The notes below the pieces were generated by a model, which was not told the DNA's origin, did not search any database, and saw nothing but the letters and a program-made list of their open reading frames with translations. This document shows, in pieces, positions 16,195 through 25,187 of a DNA stretch of 64,000 bases (the stretch's first letter is position 1; every line of letters starts with the position of its first letter). Made by a program: the position numbers and the translations under genes. The DNA comes from Flavobacterium jumunjinense (GTDB lineage: Bacteria > Bacteroidota > Bacteroidia > Flavobacteriales > Flavobacteriaceae): assembly GCF_021650975.2 (NCBI RefSeq), contig NZ_CP091285.1, positions 3,038,001 to 3,102,000 on the forward strand, in the 5' to 3' direction.

Positions 16195-18717
16195 ATGACA
16201 CATACATATCACATAAAAGGAATGACTTGTTCTGGTTGTGAAAATAAAGTACAAACAGACTTAGCGAAGACAAAAAACATTACACATGTAAAAGTTTCGA
16301 AAGAAAATAGCGAAGCAATAATTGAAATGTCAAAACATGTAGAACTTTCAGTTTTACAAGAATCATTAGGAGGAAAAGACAGTAAATATCAAATTTCATT
16401 ACCCAATTCCAATCCCAAAGGAGAAGAAAAATCAAGTTGTTGTACAACTAACAGTAAGTCTCATAATCCCATTCATCAAAAACAAAACCATCCTGCTGGA
16501 AAGTATTATTGCCCAATGCATTGTGAAGGCGATAAAGTATATGATAAGGCAGGTGACTGTCCTGTTTGTGGAATGGATTTAGTGCAACAACCAACATTAG
16601 TTCAAAATACACAATACACTTGTCCAATGCATCCAGAAGTTGTTCAAGACAAACCTGGAAGTTGCCCAAAATGTGGAATGGATTTAGTGCCAATGGAACC
16701 AACCGAATCTGAAGAAGATATAACGTATCAAAAGCTATGGCATAAAATGAAAATTGCCCTACTATTCAGTATTCCTGTTTTTGTTATTACCATGTCTGAT
16801 ATGTTACCAAACAATCCGTTATATAAACTAATGGATTTGCAATATTGGAATTGGATTCAATTTATATTAACTATTCCAGTTGTTTTTTATGCTTGTTGGA
16901 TGTTTTTTGAAAGAGCTTGGAAATCAATTGTAAATTGGAATTTAAACATGTTTACTTTAATTGGTATTGGAACAGGAGTTGCTTTTGTTTTTAGTATCAT
17001 TGGATTATTATTTCCATTTGTTTTTCCAGACGAATTCAAAACTTCCGAAGGTACCGTTCATTTGTATTTTGAAGCTACAGCTGTAGTTTTAACATTGGTT
17101 TTATTAGGACAACTGTTAGAAGCTAAAGCACACAGTAGAACTAGTGGAGCTATTAAAGAGCTATTGAAATTAGCACCAACTGAAGCTACATTAGTAATTG
17201 ATGGCGAAGAAAAAGTAATTTCCATTCATGATATTAATAAAGGAGATATTATTCGTGTTAAACCAGGTGAAAAAATACCTGTAGATGGAATTATTACAAA
17301 AGGTAATAGTACTATAGATGAATCGATGATTACTGGAGAACCTATTCCTGTTGATAAAAAAACAGCCGATAAAGTAAGTTCTGGAACAATCAACGGAACA
17401 AAATCTTTTTTAATGCTAGCTGAAAAAGTAGGTTCAGAAACTTTATTATCTCAAATAGTTCAAATGGTTTCAGATGCTAGTCGTTCTCGTGCACCAATTC
17501 AAAATTTAGTAGATAAAATTTCTAAATATTTTGTACCAATAGTAGTATTCATTTCTGTAATTACATTTTTTGTTTGGTGGATTTTTGGACCAGAACCCAA
17601 GTTAGTTTACGGTTTTATAAATGCTATTGCTGTATTAATTATTGCTTGTCCATGTGCTCTAGGTTTAGCTACACCAATGTCAGTTATGGTTGGAGTTGGT
17701 AAAGGAGCAAAATCAGGTGTGTTAATTAAGAATGCGGAAGTCCTTGAAAAAATGGATAAAATAGATGTTTTAATTACGGATAAAACAGGAACTTTAACCG
17801 AAGGAAAACCGTCAGTTGAAAAAATCGTAGTAAAAGATGTAGATGAAAATATAGTTTTAGGAAAAATAGCATCTCTAAATCAAAATAGCGAACATCCATT
17901 AGCAACGGCAGTAGTTACTTTTGCAAAATCTAAAAATACTGAATTTTATAAAGTTGATAACTTTGATTCTGTAACAGGAAAAGGAGTTATAGGATATATT
18001 GACAATTTAAAAGTAAGTTTAGGAAATAAGAAATTATTAGAACAAGAAGGAATTCAGGATTTTTCAGATATAGAACAAGAAGTAATTGCAGAACAAAAGT
18101 TAGGAAAAACGGTTTCTTATATTGCTATCGACAAAAAAGTAGTAGGTTATATCACAATTACAGATGCGATAAAAAAATCTAGTTTAGAAGCTATTAACGA
18201 GTTAAAGCGTCAGGGAGTTCAAGTCATTATGCTAACGGGTGATAATGAAAACACAGCAAAAGCAGTAGCTTCTGAACTAAACTTAACCGATTTTAAAGCA
18301 AGTTGTTTGCCACAAGATAAATTAGAATATATTAAAGCGCTACAAACTAAAGGTAAAATAGTTGCGATGGCTGGTGACGGAATTAATGACGCACCTGCAT
18401 TAGCACAATCGGATATTGGAATAGCAATGGGAACAGGCACTGATGCGGCTATTGAAAGTGCTAAAATTACTTTAGTAAAAGGAGATTTACAAGGAATTGT
18501 AAAAGCTAAGAATTTGAGTCATGCTGTAATGAAAAATATCAAGCAGAATCTATTTTTTGCCTTCATTTATAATTCTGTTGGTGTTCCTGTTGCAGCAGGT
18601 GTTTTGTTTCCTTTCTTTGGACTGTTATTGTCACCTATGATTGCAGCACTAGCTATGAGCTTTAGTTCGGTTTCTGTAATCGTAAATGCATTGCGATTAC
18701 GAACAGTAAAGATATAA
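16195..18717 (+). CDS. copA: Cu(I)/Ag(I)-translocating P1B-type ATPase (CopA) with two extra metal-binding modules
   Basis: Exports cytosolic Cu(I) using ATP. The 840-residue protein has an N-terminal HMA domain (C12-S-G-C15), then two heavy-metal-binding modules in tandem (YYCPMHCEGDK...CPVCGMDL and YTCPMHPEV...CPKCGMDLVPM, about 103-170), then the P-type core. Key sites are C485-P-C487 in the transport helix, D529 in DKTGTLTEG (phosphorylated Asp), MITGEPIPV in the actuator domain, and G727-D-G-I-N-D732 in the hinge. The Cys-Pro-Cys class transports Cu(I)/Ag(I). The gene follows the AraC regulator and may have its own control region (16115-16194). The N-terminal modules are the same type as in the CusB-like protein and the small lipoprotein. 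Confidence 0.95.
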   Translation: MTHTYHIKGMTCSGCENKVQTDLAKTKNITHVKVSKENSEAIIEMSKHVELSVLQESLGGKDSKYQISLPNSNPKGEEKSSCCTTNSKSHNPIHQKQNHPAGKYYCPMHCEGDKVYDKAGDCPVCGMDLVQQPTLVQNTQYTCPMHPEVVQDKPGSCPKCGMDLVPMEPTESEEDITYQKLWHKMKIALLFSIPVFVITMSDMLPNNPLYKLMDLQYWNWIQFILTIPVVFYACWMFFERAWKSIVNWNLNMFTLIGIGTGVAFVFSIIGLLFPFVFPDEFKTSEGTVHLYFEATAVVLTLVLLGQLLEAKAHSRTSGAIKELLKLAPTEATLVIDGEEKVISIHDINKGDIIRVKPGEKIPVDGIITKGNSTIDESMITGEPIPVDKKTADKVSSGTINGTKSFLMLAEKVGSETLLSQIVQMVSDASRSRAPIQNLVDKISKYFVPIVVFISVITFFVWWIFGPEPKLVYGFINAIAVLIIACPCALGLATPMSVMVGVGKGAKSGVLIKNAEVLEKMDKIDVLITDKTGTLTEGKPSVEKIVVKDVDENIVLGKIASLNQNSEHPLATAVVTFAKSKNTEFYKVDNFDSVTGKGVIGYIDNLKVSLGNKKLLEQEGIQDFSDIEQEVIAEQKLGKTVSYIAIDKKVVGYITITDAIKKSSLEAINELKRQGVQVIMLTGDNENTAKAVASELNLTDFKASCLPQDKLEYIKALQTKGKIVAMAGDGINDAPALAQSDIGIAMGTGTDAAIESAKITLVKGDLQGIVKAKNLSHAVMKNIKQNLFFAFIYNSVGVPVAAGVLFPFFGLLLSPMIAALAMSFSSVSVIVNALRLRTVKI

Positions 18718-18948
18718 TTTCATTTAATTTTAAAAAACAGTATGAATATGCTACATTTTAAATAGGTCTTTATTGGAAATATTAAAAAGAGAAGAATTAG
18801 GAAATTAATTTTGGTCAGAATCTAAATTAGTAGCGAATAAATGTAAAACTCACATTGAGTTAATAAAAACTTAAGATAGTAACTTTTTGTTAAAACAGAA
18901 ACAGTATAAAGGTAATATGTAATTTACTATTTGGTTACACATGGAGAG
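18718..18948. other. Intergenic region after copA, possible gene remnant
   Basis: No intact gene. A stretch at 18746-18874 can be read as two adjoining pieces in one frame separated by a single TAA, ending in another TAA; see findings. No terminator hairpin is obvious. Confidence 0.35.
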
Positions 18949-18956
18949 TAGTTTTG
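18949..18956 (+). promoter_or_regulatory. Predicted -7 element before the PhoX-like gene
   Basis: TAGTTTTG matches TAnnTTTG, with a TTG at 18931-18933 (15-base spacing). The start codon is 32 bases downstream, a normal leader length. Confidence 0.45.
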
Positions 18957-18987
18957 GGGTATTAAAAAACACAACCAATTACATACT

Positions 18988-20433
18988 ATGAAGACAAATT
19001 TTAGGACTTTATTATTATTTACCATGTCAGCAATGGTTATTTCTTGTAATCAAGACGATGACTCAAGTACAACTACTGAAGAACAAGTTGCATTAAAAAA
19101 TCATTCATCAACACCCGCTTTCTTAAACAAAAAAGCTGGTTTTGAAAATTTAGAAATCTATTCATTATTAAGTTCAGAAGATCAGTTATTACAATCTCCA
19201 AACTTTGTATATGGGTCTATGGCAGATGGAATGGGGTTAATGAAAAATAACGATGGTACTTTCTCATTAATTAATAATATTGAAGCAGATTATTCTATCG
19301 CTAGAATTTCATTCGATAAAACTTTTAAACCAGTAAAAGGAGAGTATATTTTAAATGCAGCGGCAACAGCAAGCACAGCACAATGTTCGGGTTCATTAAT
19401 AACTCCAGAAGAACATGGTTTTGGACCTTTGTTTTTATCAGGAGGAGAATGGGGAGGAGCTTCAAAAGGAGTTTTTGCTACAGATCCTTTTAAAAATTCT
19501 AACGATGCAGAATTAGCTACAATGTTACCTGCATTTGGGCAATGGTCTACAGAAAACGCAGTAGTAATAGGTAAAGATGCCTATCCAACTAAAACAGTCG
19601 CTTTTATTGGAGACGATACAGGAGATAACACAACACCTTCTGGTCAGTTAGCTATGTATGTTGCAAATAGAGGAGATCTAGCAGGAGGAAAGCTTTATGG
19701 ATTAAAAGTAACAACTGCTGGAATCGATTTTGAAATGGATATGAATGAAGGATCAACCTATCAAGCAGAATTTGTAGAATACACAGAAAAAACTTTAAAT
19801 GAGTTAGAGCAAGAATCGAGAGACAAAGGAATCATGGGATTCTCTAGAGTTGAAGATATCGATTATAGAAAAGGTTCTGGAAGTGCAAATAGAGAAATTT
19901 ATTTTGCAGTTACGGGTAGAAAGAAAACTGCTTTAACAGGAAAAGGGACGTTTTATGGTAGAATTTACAAAGTAGTTCTAGATGCTGTAAATCCAACTTT
20001 AGCAACAATAACTTGTGTATTAGATGGCGATAAATTATCAGGAGTTGCAAAACAATTTCATAGCCCAGATAATATAGTTGTAACAAAAGATTATGCCTAC
20101 ATTCAAGAAGATCCTAACGGATATCCTGATACAGCAGATAAAACACACTTTTCATATTTATACCAATATAATTTAAATACTGGAGCATTAAAAGTTGTTT
20201 TAGAGTGTGATCAAGTAGCAGCAGAAGCAGCAGGTATAGGTTCAGCTTCAGATATGTGGGAATTAACAGGAATGATAGATGTTTCAGATATAATAGGAGT
20301 AGAAGGAAGCTTTTTAATTTGTACACAAAATCACGGTTGGAGTGATGCAGCGTTCACTGATCCAAATGCAAATGCTACACCTGCAAGTAATGAAGGAAGT
20401 CAATTATATCTAATAAAAGGATTAGAAAGATAA
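18988..20433 (+). CDS. PhoX/DUF839-like phosphatase-family lipoprotein
   Basis: A 481-residue protein with lipobox MVISC (Cys20). It resembles the DUF839/PhoX beta-propeller family: FSRVEDIDYR, REIYFAVTGR, GRIYKVVLD and the segment SPDNIVVTKDYAYIQEDPN are of the type used by PhoX to bind Ca and Fe. PhoX enzymes are extracytoplasmic alkaline phosphatases. Whether this member is an active phosphatase cannot be read from the sequence. It is followed after one base by a di-haem peroxidase gene, forming a two-gene operon of lipoproteins. No PhoB-type regulator is next to it, so regulation by phosphate is not shown. Confidence 0.65.
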   Translation: MKTNFRTLLLFTMSAMVISCNQDDDSSTTTEEQVALKNHSSTPAFLNKKAGFENLEIYSLLSSEDQLLQSPNFVYGSMADGMGLMKNNDGTFSLINNIEADYSIARISFDKTFKPVKGEYILNAAATASTAQCSGSLITPEEHGFGPLFLSGGEWGGASKGVFATDPFKNSNDAELATMLPAFGQWSTENAVVIGKDAYPTKTVAFIGDDTGDNTTPSGQLAMYVANRGDLAGGKLYGLKVTTAGIDFEMDMNEGSTYQAEFVEYTEKTLNELEQESRDKGIMGFSRVEDIDYRKGSGSANREIYFAVTGRKKTALTGKGTFYGRIYKVVLDAVNPTLATITCVLDGDKLSGVAKQFHSPDNIVVTKDYAYIQEDPNGYPDTADKTHFSYLYQYNLNTGALKVVLECDQVAAEAAGIGSASDMWELTGMIDVSDIIGVEGSFLICTQNHGWSDAAFTDPNANATPASNEGSQLYLIKGLER

Positions 20434-20434
20434 A

Positions 20435-22225
20435 ATGAATAAAATATTGAATAATAATACCTTAAAGACTATATTTATGTATAGTCTTTTGGTTTTTTTA
20501 ATGAGTTGTACTAATAAAGAAGCTTACAAAGAAATTTCATCTTTTGAAAAATTAGAAATTTACTTTAAAGAAACATTAGTAGAAGCGGCTGTTTCCTTAG
20601 AAGATCTAAACAAGGCAAATAGTATTGAAGAAAAGAAAAAATGCTATTTGAAAGCCAGAAAAGCATTCAAGAAATGTGAACCTATTTTAGCCTTTGTAGA
20701 TTCGGAAAATTACGGATATTTAAATCAACCAAATATTTTAAAAGTCGAAGAAGAAGATTTTACAGACATTAAAATAAATGAACCGACAGGTTTTCAGGTA
20801 ATTGAAGAAATCCTTTTTGATGAGGTTGTTGATACTTTAGCTTTGAAAAAAAATGTTGAAAAAACACAAATAAGATTAACATTTCTACATAAAAATCAAA
20901 CTTTAGAGTTTTTGAAGAAACATCATATTCTTTGGATTCTTAGGGATGCAATAAATAGAATAGCTTTAACAGGAATTACAGGTTTTGATTCACCAGTATT
21001 GGAAAATTCATTGCAAGAAAGTCAGACAGTATATGAAAGTTTAAACACAATCATTTCAATTTTTGAAGCAGAATTTTCAAACAAAAAACTATTTGAAACG
21101 TGGAAAAAAGAGATAGATGAAAGTATTAATTTTCTAAATCAAACCAAGTTCAACGAGTTTAATAGATATATTTTTATAAAAGAGCACACACATAAAAGTT
21201 TATCCCTTTGGAATGAAACTGTAACCGATTGGAAAGTTGAATTTCCTTTTAAACAAGCTATAAACTATGATGTAACTTCATTGTTTTCTAATGAAACATT
21301 CAATATAAATTACTTCACCGATCAAAAAGGAAATCCAATTGAAGACGATAAGGTTGCGCTCGGAAAATTATTATTTGAAGACACATCACTATCAAAAGAG
21401 AAAACAATTAGTTGTGCAACTTGTCATAAAAAAGAACTCTATTTTACAGATGGAGTTGCAAAATCGCCAGGAACCACCAGAAATTCACCAACTTTATTTT
21501 ATGCAGCTTTACAAAAAGGATTTTTTCACGATAGACGAACAGGAAGTTTAGAAGGACAAGTTATAGATGTGGTAAACAATCCAAATGAGTTTCATTTATC
21601 GTTGAATGATTTAGAAAAACGTGTTATCGAAAAGAAAGAATATAAAGAAGCTTTTAAAAAAGTATACGCAAAAGATATTGATAATTATTTAATTAGAAAT
21701 GCAATTGCTTCCTATATTATGTCTTTAACACCTTTCAATTCTAAATTCGATTTGAATATGCAAGGAAAAGAAAAAACGTTAACTAAAAAAGAAATTAATG
21801 GATTCAATCTTTTCATGGGAAAAGGAAAATGTGCCACTTGCCATTTTGCTCCATTATTTAATGGATTAGTGCCAACACAATTTAAAGAATCAGAAATAGA
21901 GTTAATTGGTGTGCCAAAAACAAAAGACACAATCAATGCAGAAATAGACTATGACTTAGGACGTTATGGCGTATATAGTACAAAAGAGCGTAAGTTTTTC
22001 TTTAAAACACCAACCGTTCGTAATATAGAAAAAACGGCTCCTTATATGCATAACGGTGTGTACACAACATTAGAAGAAATAGTAGATTTTTATAATAAAG
22101 GAGGAGCAACTGGTTTAGGTTTTGATCTAGAATACCAAACCTTGCCTCCAGATAAACTAAACTTAACGGTCAAAGAAAAAGAAGATTTAGTACTTTTTTT
22201 AAAGACCTTAACCGATAGGTATTAA
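20435..22225 (+). CDS. Di-haem cytochrome c peroxidase (MauG/CcpA type) lipoprotein with helical N-terminal domain
   Basis: A 596-residue lipoprotein (lipobox LMSC, Cys25). Residues 30-270 are helical and resemble the imelysin-like or peroxidase-linked N-terminal regions found in Bacteroidota. Residues 285-595 form a di-haem peroxidase domain with two CxxCH haem sites: C327-A-T-C330-H331 and C466-A-T-C469-H470. Conserved features include GKLLFEDTSLS, the arginine-rich FFHDRRTGSLEGQ, and FKTPTVRNIEKTAPYMHNGVYTTLEEI. The family reduces H2O2 or oxidises a protein substrate with electrons from small cytochromes. The gene starts one base after the PhoX-like stop, so the two are co-expressed. The joint role is unknown, possibly linked to metal or phosphate scavenging. 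Confidence 0.85.
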   Translation: MNKILNNNTLKTIFMYSLLVFLMSCTNKEAYKEISSFEKLEIYFKETLVEAAVSLEDLNKANSIEEKKKCYLKARKAFKKCEPILAFVDSENYGYLNQPNILKVEEEDFTDIKINEPTGFQVIEEILFDEVVDTLALKKNVEKTQIRLTFLHKNQTLEFLKKHHILWILRDAINRIALTGITGFDSPVLENSLQESQTVYESLNTIISIFEAEFSNKKLFETWKKEIDESINFLNQTKFNEFNRYIFIKEHTHKSLSLWNETVTDWKVEFPFKQAINYDVTSLFSNETFNINYFTDQKGNPIEDDKVALGKLLFEDTSLSKEKTISCATCHKKELYFTDGVAKSPGTTRNSPTLFYAALQKGFFHDRRTGSLEGQVIDVVNNPNEFHLSLNDLEKRVIEKKEYKEAFKKVYAKDIDNYLIRNAIASYIMSLTPFNSKFDLNMQGKEKTLTKKEINGFNLFMGKGKCATCHFAPLFNGLVPTQFKESEIELIGVPKTKDTINAEIDYDLGRYGVYSTKERKFFFKTPTVRNIEKTAPYMHNGVYTTLEEIVDFYNKGGATGLGFDLEYQTLPPDKLNLTVKEKEDLVLFLKTLTDRY

Positions 22226-22228
22226 AAT

Positions 22229-22262
22229 AAAATGGGCTGTCTAATTTAGACAGCCCATTTTT
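22229..22262. terminator. Bidirectional terminator
   Basis: AAATGGGCTGTCT pairs perfectly with AGACAGCCCATTT over a 5-base loop, with A- and T-runs on both sides. It separates the plus-strand peroxidase gene from the minus-strand terC gene. Confidence 0.85.
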
Positions 22263-22292
22263 AAATTTTATATATTTTATTCTTGATTCTGA

Positions 22293-23144
22293 TTAATCTA
22301 AAATATCAATATCTGTTAATTTATCATCCATAATAGTATTGTTCTTCAATTGTATAGGCTTTCTGTTTTTCTTCATTTTTAAATTTAAAAATTCTACAAA
22401 CAGAGAGAAGAAAATTGCAAAATAAAGATATCCTTTAGGAATACTATGCACTTCGTTACCATTAAATGAGAAATGTGCTAAGTGAGAACCTTCTGCTAAA
22501 AGCATCACACCAATAAGTATTAAGAAAGACAAACCTAAGATTTGAATAGTAGGATGTTCATTAACAAACTTACTAACAGGTCCAGCAAAAACAAGCATTA
22601 CAATGATAGAAATAATAATTGCCATAATCATAATTTCAATTGCACCAGCAGGACCGAAACCAGCAGGTGGTTCTGCAGAACTAACTAAACCAATAGCGGT
22701 TAAAATACTATCAAAAGAGAACACAATATTTAAAAGTGCAATCTGTATAATCGCAGACGATAATTGATTACTCGCTTTTCCCGAAGTACTTTCTTCTTCA
22801 CCTTCCAATTTATGGTGAATTTCAGAAACCGATTTGTATAGTAAAAACAAACCACCAGCAAAAATAATTAAACTCTGTCCAGAAATTCCACCTGTAAAAA
22901 AGCCTAAATCAAAATCATAGAACGATTCTTTTAAACTCATTACCCAAGTAATCCCAAAAAGAAGAATAATACGAAAAACCATTGCTAATAATAAACCAAT
23001 ACGTCTCGCTTTTGGTTGGTCTTCTTCTTTCAATTTTCCAGAAACGATAGACAAAAATACAATGTTATCAATTCCAAGGATAATTTCTAAAAAAGTAAGG
23101 GTTAAAAGTGCAATCCAAGCATCTGGATTTGTTAAAATTTCCAT
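22293..23144 (-). CDS. TerC family integral membrane protein
   Basis: A 283-residue membrane protein with about seven helices. The conserved acidic motif EIILGIDNIVFLSI in the first helix and NIVFSFDSILTAIGL in the middle are diagnostic of TerC/YgjT-type proteins; the Asp residues are thought to bind a metal ion (Mn in characterised TerC members). Members were first linked to tellurite resistance, and several now appear to export manganese or help load secreted metalloenzymes. The C-terminus is a charged cytosolic tail. It stands alone in a minus-strand block, with no ter genes around it. Confidence 0.9.
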   Translation of the reverse strand: MEILTNPDAWIALLTLTFLEIILGIDNIVFLSIVSGKLKEEDQPKARRIGLLLAMVFRIILLFGITWVMSLKESFYDFDLGFFTGGISGQSLIIFAGGLFLLYKSVSEIHHKLEGEEESTSGKASNQLSSAIIQIALLNIVFSFDSILTAIGLVSSAEPPAGFGPAGAIEIMIMAIIISIIVMLVFAGPVSKFVNEHPTIQILGLSFLILIGVMLLAEGSHLAHFSFNGNEVHSIPKGYLYFAIFFSLFVEFLNLKMKKNRKPIQLKNNTIMDDKLTDIDILD

Positions 23145-23203
23145 AGTGTTACTATAAGTTAATTAGTTTTTTATATTTTTAAAATACGGTAATTAAACGT
23201 AAG

Positions 23204-23575
23204 TTATTGCTTTTTTGTTACAAAACCACGTTGTTTTTTTGACTCACCAACATAAGAATATTCAAAAGTATAGCCTTCCTCGTTAGTTGTGAGTATTTTA
23301 ATATGTACCGATTTTTTTTCAGCCATGTTCTTCGGACGAATGTTTTTGCCAATATATTCACAATCATTAATCCAACGAATAGCAAGGGTATCTGTTTGCC
23401 CTCTAAAAGTTTCAATTTGCAATGAATCGTTTCTTTCAAAATAAGAAGTCTCATTTTTACCCTCTATTTCTTGAGTAAATTCAAAAGAACCTGTTTTAAA
23501 ATCCTTACAATTACGTTTTTGGTTATAGCATGAGGCTAAAACAAAAGGAAGAAGGAGAACTATTTTTTTACTCAT
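23204..23575 (-). CDS. Hypothetical lipoprotein (small flavobacterial family)
   Basis: A 123-residue lipoprotein (lipobox VLASC, Cys16) with a short beta-rich mature domain: KTGSFEFTQEI, DTLAIRWINDCEY and EGYTFEYSYVG. I recall similar small proteins in many flavobacterial genomes, some of them mislabelled as DNA topoisomerase IV; there is no topoisomerase motif here. The partner of the conserved Cys in NDCEY is probably C23. Function unknown. It lies between terC and the conserved intergenic element at 23591-23700. Confidence 0.7.
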   Translation of the reverse strand: MSKKIVLLLPFVLASCYNQKRNCKDFKTGSFEFTQEIEGKNETSYFERNDSLQIETFRGQTDTLAIRWINDCEYIGKNIRPKNMAEKKSVHIKILTTNEEGYTFEYSYVGESKKQRGFVTKKQ

Positions 23576-23590
23576 ATTTTTATTTTTTTA

Positions 23591-23700
23591 AGGAGCTATT
23601 CCAGCTATTCGCTCTATCTGTTTTTGCGAAGAACAAAACAATCTAAATAAGACCATATCGTTTCTCGCAAAAAAAGGATGCCGCTACTATCTGGGCTATT
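23591..23700 (-). repeat. Flavobacterial intergenic element (conserved flanks around a variable hairpin)
   Basis: Read on the minus strand, the element starts with ATAGCCCAGATAGTAGCGG, then CATCC and a T-run, then a hairpin with 9-bp arms (TTTTTGCGA at 23621-23629 and TCGCAAAAA at 23665-23673, plus-strand sequence), and ends with AGCGAATAGCTGGAATAGC. From memory, sequences of this plan occur between genes in many flavobacteria, usually just after a stop codon, as here after the DUF1572 gene. It could be a mobile repeat or a 3' RNA structure. Confidence 0.5.
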
Positions 23701-24271
23701 GTAATTTTTTTAATTCATCATCAGTAAAATGCTTTACACTTTTTTCTTTCGAAAATTTATCAGCATTATAATCATTCGATTTGTTTTTAGGAATAGACAA
23801 ACTGTTCCAGTCACTTTGCTTCAGCATTTTTGCATAAAACACTATTTGTCCAATATGATAAGGGTAATGGGCTAGTTGTCTATTGATAGCGTCTAAAGCC
23901 GTTTGTCCTTCATTTCTAATGTAAATGATTTTAGACAAATCTTCAGGTTGTAGTGCATTTATAGCCTTAAAAAAGCAATCCCAACCTTCGTTCCAAAGCT
24001 GTAATAATTCTGTCTTAGAATTATCAGGATTGTCAAATTCAGCATCTCTTTTTCTCCATTCTTTTTCTCCGTCTGTAGTAAGAAAATCAGTCCAACGAGA
24101 AAGCATATTGCCATGCATGTGCTTTATGATAGTAGCTATCGAATTCGTATCTTCATTTACAGTAGTAAATAATTGATTTTCATCTAATTGATCCATCGCT
24201 TTTTCGGCAATAGTTTTGTAATAAAGCATTTGCTTTTTTACACTTGCTAAGTAAATGTTATTTATTTCCAT
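23696..24271 (-). CDS. DUF1572 / DinB-like four-helix protein
   Basis: A 191-residue soluble protein of the DinB superfamily, DUF1572 branch. It shows the expected His triad for a divalent metal: H50/H53 region in ATIIKHMHGNMLSRW and H135/H139 region in INRQLAHYPYHIGQIVFYAKML. DinB-like proteins include thiol-transferases with bacillithiol or mycothiol in other phyla; the substrate of DUF1572 members is not established. It is transcribed with the DUF6095 gene, whose stop codon is inside its start region (14-base overlap at 24258-24271). The stop codon forms the first bases of the conserved intergenic element downstream. Confidence 0.85.
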   Translation of the reverse strand: MEINNIYLASVKKQMLYYKTIAEKAMDQLDENQLFTTVNEDTNSIATIIKHMHGNMLSRWTDFLTTDGEKEWRKRDAEFDNPDNSKTELLQLWNEGWDCFFKAINALQPEDLSKIIYIRNEGQTALDAINRQLAHYPYHIGQIVFYAKMLKQSDWNSLSIPKNKSNDYNADKFSKEKSVKHFTDDELKKLQ

Positions 24272-24485
24272 CGAATAAACTTTTCATAATTGTATTTAAA
24301 CCTTTAAAACCAAGAAAAATAGCAAAACCGCAAATAAGGATTCCTAAAATTAAAATGTATAAAAATAAAGGACTCTCTTCATTTTTAAAGGAACTATTAA
24401 TAACAATTGGACCTATAAATAATAAAGGTAAACATGCAGATAAGTATTTAATGCCTTTGGCTAATATTTTCCGATTAGTTGCCAT
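24258..24485 (-). CDS. DUF6095-like small membrane protein
   Basis: A 75-residue protein with two membrane helices (about 15-33 and 43-64) and basic flanks, of the flavobacterial DUF6095 type (MATNRKILAKGIKYLSACLP start). The ATG at 24485 is preferred over upstream alternatives because homologues begin with this sequence. It is located between an unknown membrane-anchored protein and DUF1572 and overlaps the latter. Function unknown. Confidence 0.7.
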   Translation of the reverse strand: MATNRKILAKGIKYLSACLPLLFIGPIVINSSFKNEESPLFLYILILGILICGFAIFLGFKGLNTIMKSLFDGNK

Positions 24486-24489
24486 TTTT

Positions 24490-25185
24490 TTAATTGTTTT
24501 TTGGTGGAGGAGGTAGAGATTTTCTTTCACCTACGCCAAGATATATGTTAGATCGCTCTCTTTTTATTGCTTTGAATTCAGTTTTGCTAAGTTTGCACAA
24601 TGATTTGCCAAATCTTTGTTGCCCAACTTCTTCATAATACAATTGGTACCCTTTTTTGATGTTTAAAAACACTTTTTCAATAGCTTTTTTTTGACTGGGT
24701 TTGTCCCAATAAAACATAAAATTTACGCTGTCAATTAAATCTTCATTTTTTAAACAATCATAAATATTTAAAGACAATGAGTCTAAAGCGATTGGCCTAT
24801 CTTGAAAGAGCAATTGATTGTCTTTGGTCAATAAAATACGATAATAAAATCGATCATTAATATATACTTGACAACTTTCACATTCATTATGAAGTTTCAC
24901 ATTTATTGTCTCATTGTTTTCTAGTTGCAATTGAAACTCATTAATTTCACAACAAGTTTCTTTTTTTAACTTTATAGAAATTTCCTCCAATAACTCATTG
25001 CGAAACTGATTGTAATTAATTGAAATACTTGGTAACGAATCATGAATGCCTAACAGATAATTTTCAGTATCGCAATATTTAAATGTTTTGTTAGAAAATA
25101 AAAAATAACAACAAACAAAGAATACTGTAATGAAAGTAATTACTACTGTTACGCTATTGTTACTATATTTTATTTTCTTTCTCAA
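24490..25185 (-). CDS. Hypothetical membrane-anchored protein, possible ExbD-like fold
   Basis: A 231-residue protein with one N-terminal membrane helix (about 12-30) and a large extracytoplasmic domain. The order of short N-terminal cytosolic segment, single helix and a periplasmic domain with LLTKDNQLLFQDRPIALDSL, plus the C-terminal KKGYQLYYEEVGQQRFGK segment, is faintly reminiscent of flavobacterial ExbD proteins, but the match is weak. It has many Cys residues (CC, CESC) in the first half and a proline-rich tail (SLPPPPKNN). The start is a TTG two bases after the preceding stop codon; no in-frame ATG is available, so it probably depends on translational coupling. Confidence 0.55.
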   Translation of the reverse strand: MRKKIKYSNNSVTVVITFITVFFVCCYFLFSNKTFKYCDTENYLLGIHDSLPSISINYNQFRNELLEEISIKLKKETCCEINEFQLQLENNETINVKLHNECESCQVYINDRFYYRILLTKDNQLLFQDRPIALDSLSLNIYDCLKNEDLIDSVNFMFYWDKPSQKKAIEKVFLNIKKGYQLYYEEVGQQRFGKSLCKLSKTEFKAIKRERSNIYLGVGERKSLPPPPKNN

Positions 25186-25187
25186 TG

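Noticed and set aside
23204..23575. DNA topoisomerase IV label for the small lipoprotein
   Set aside because: I recall such labels in databases, but the protein is 123 residues with a lipobox and no topoisomerase motif.
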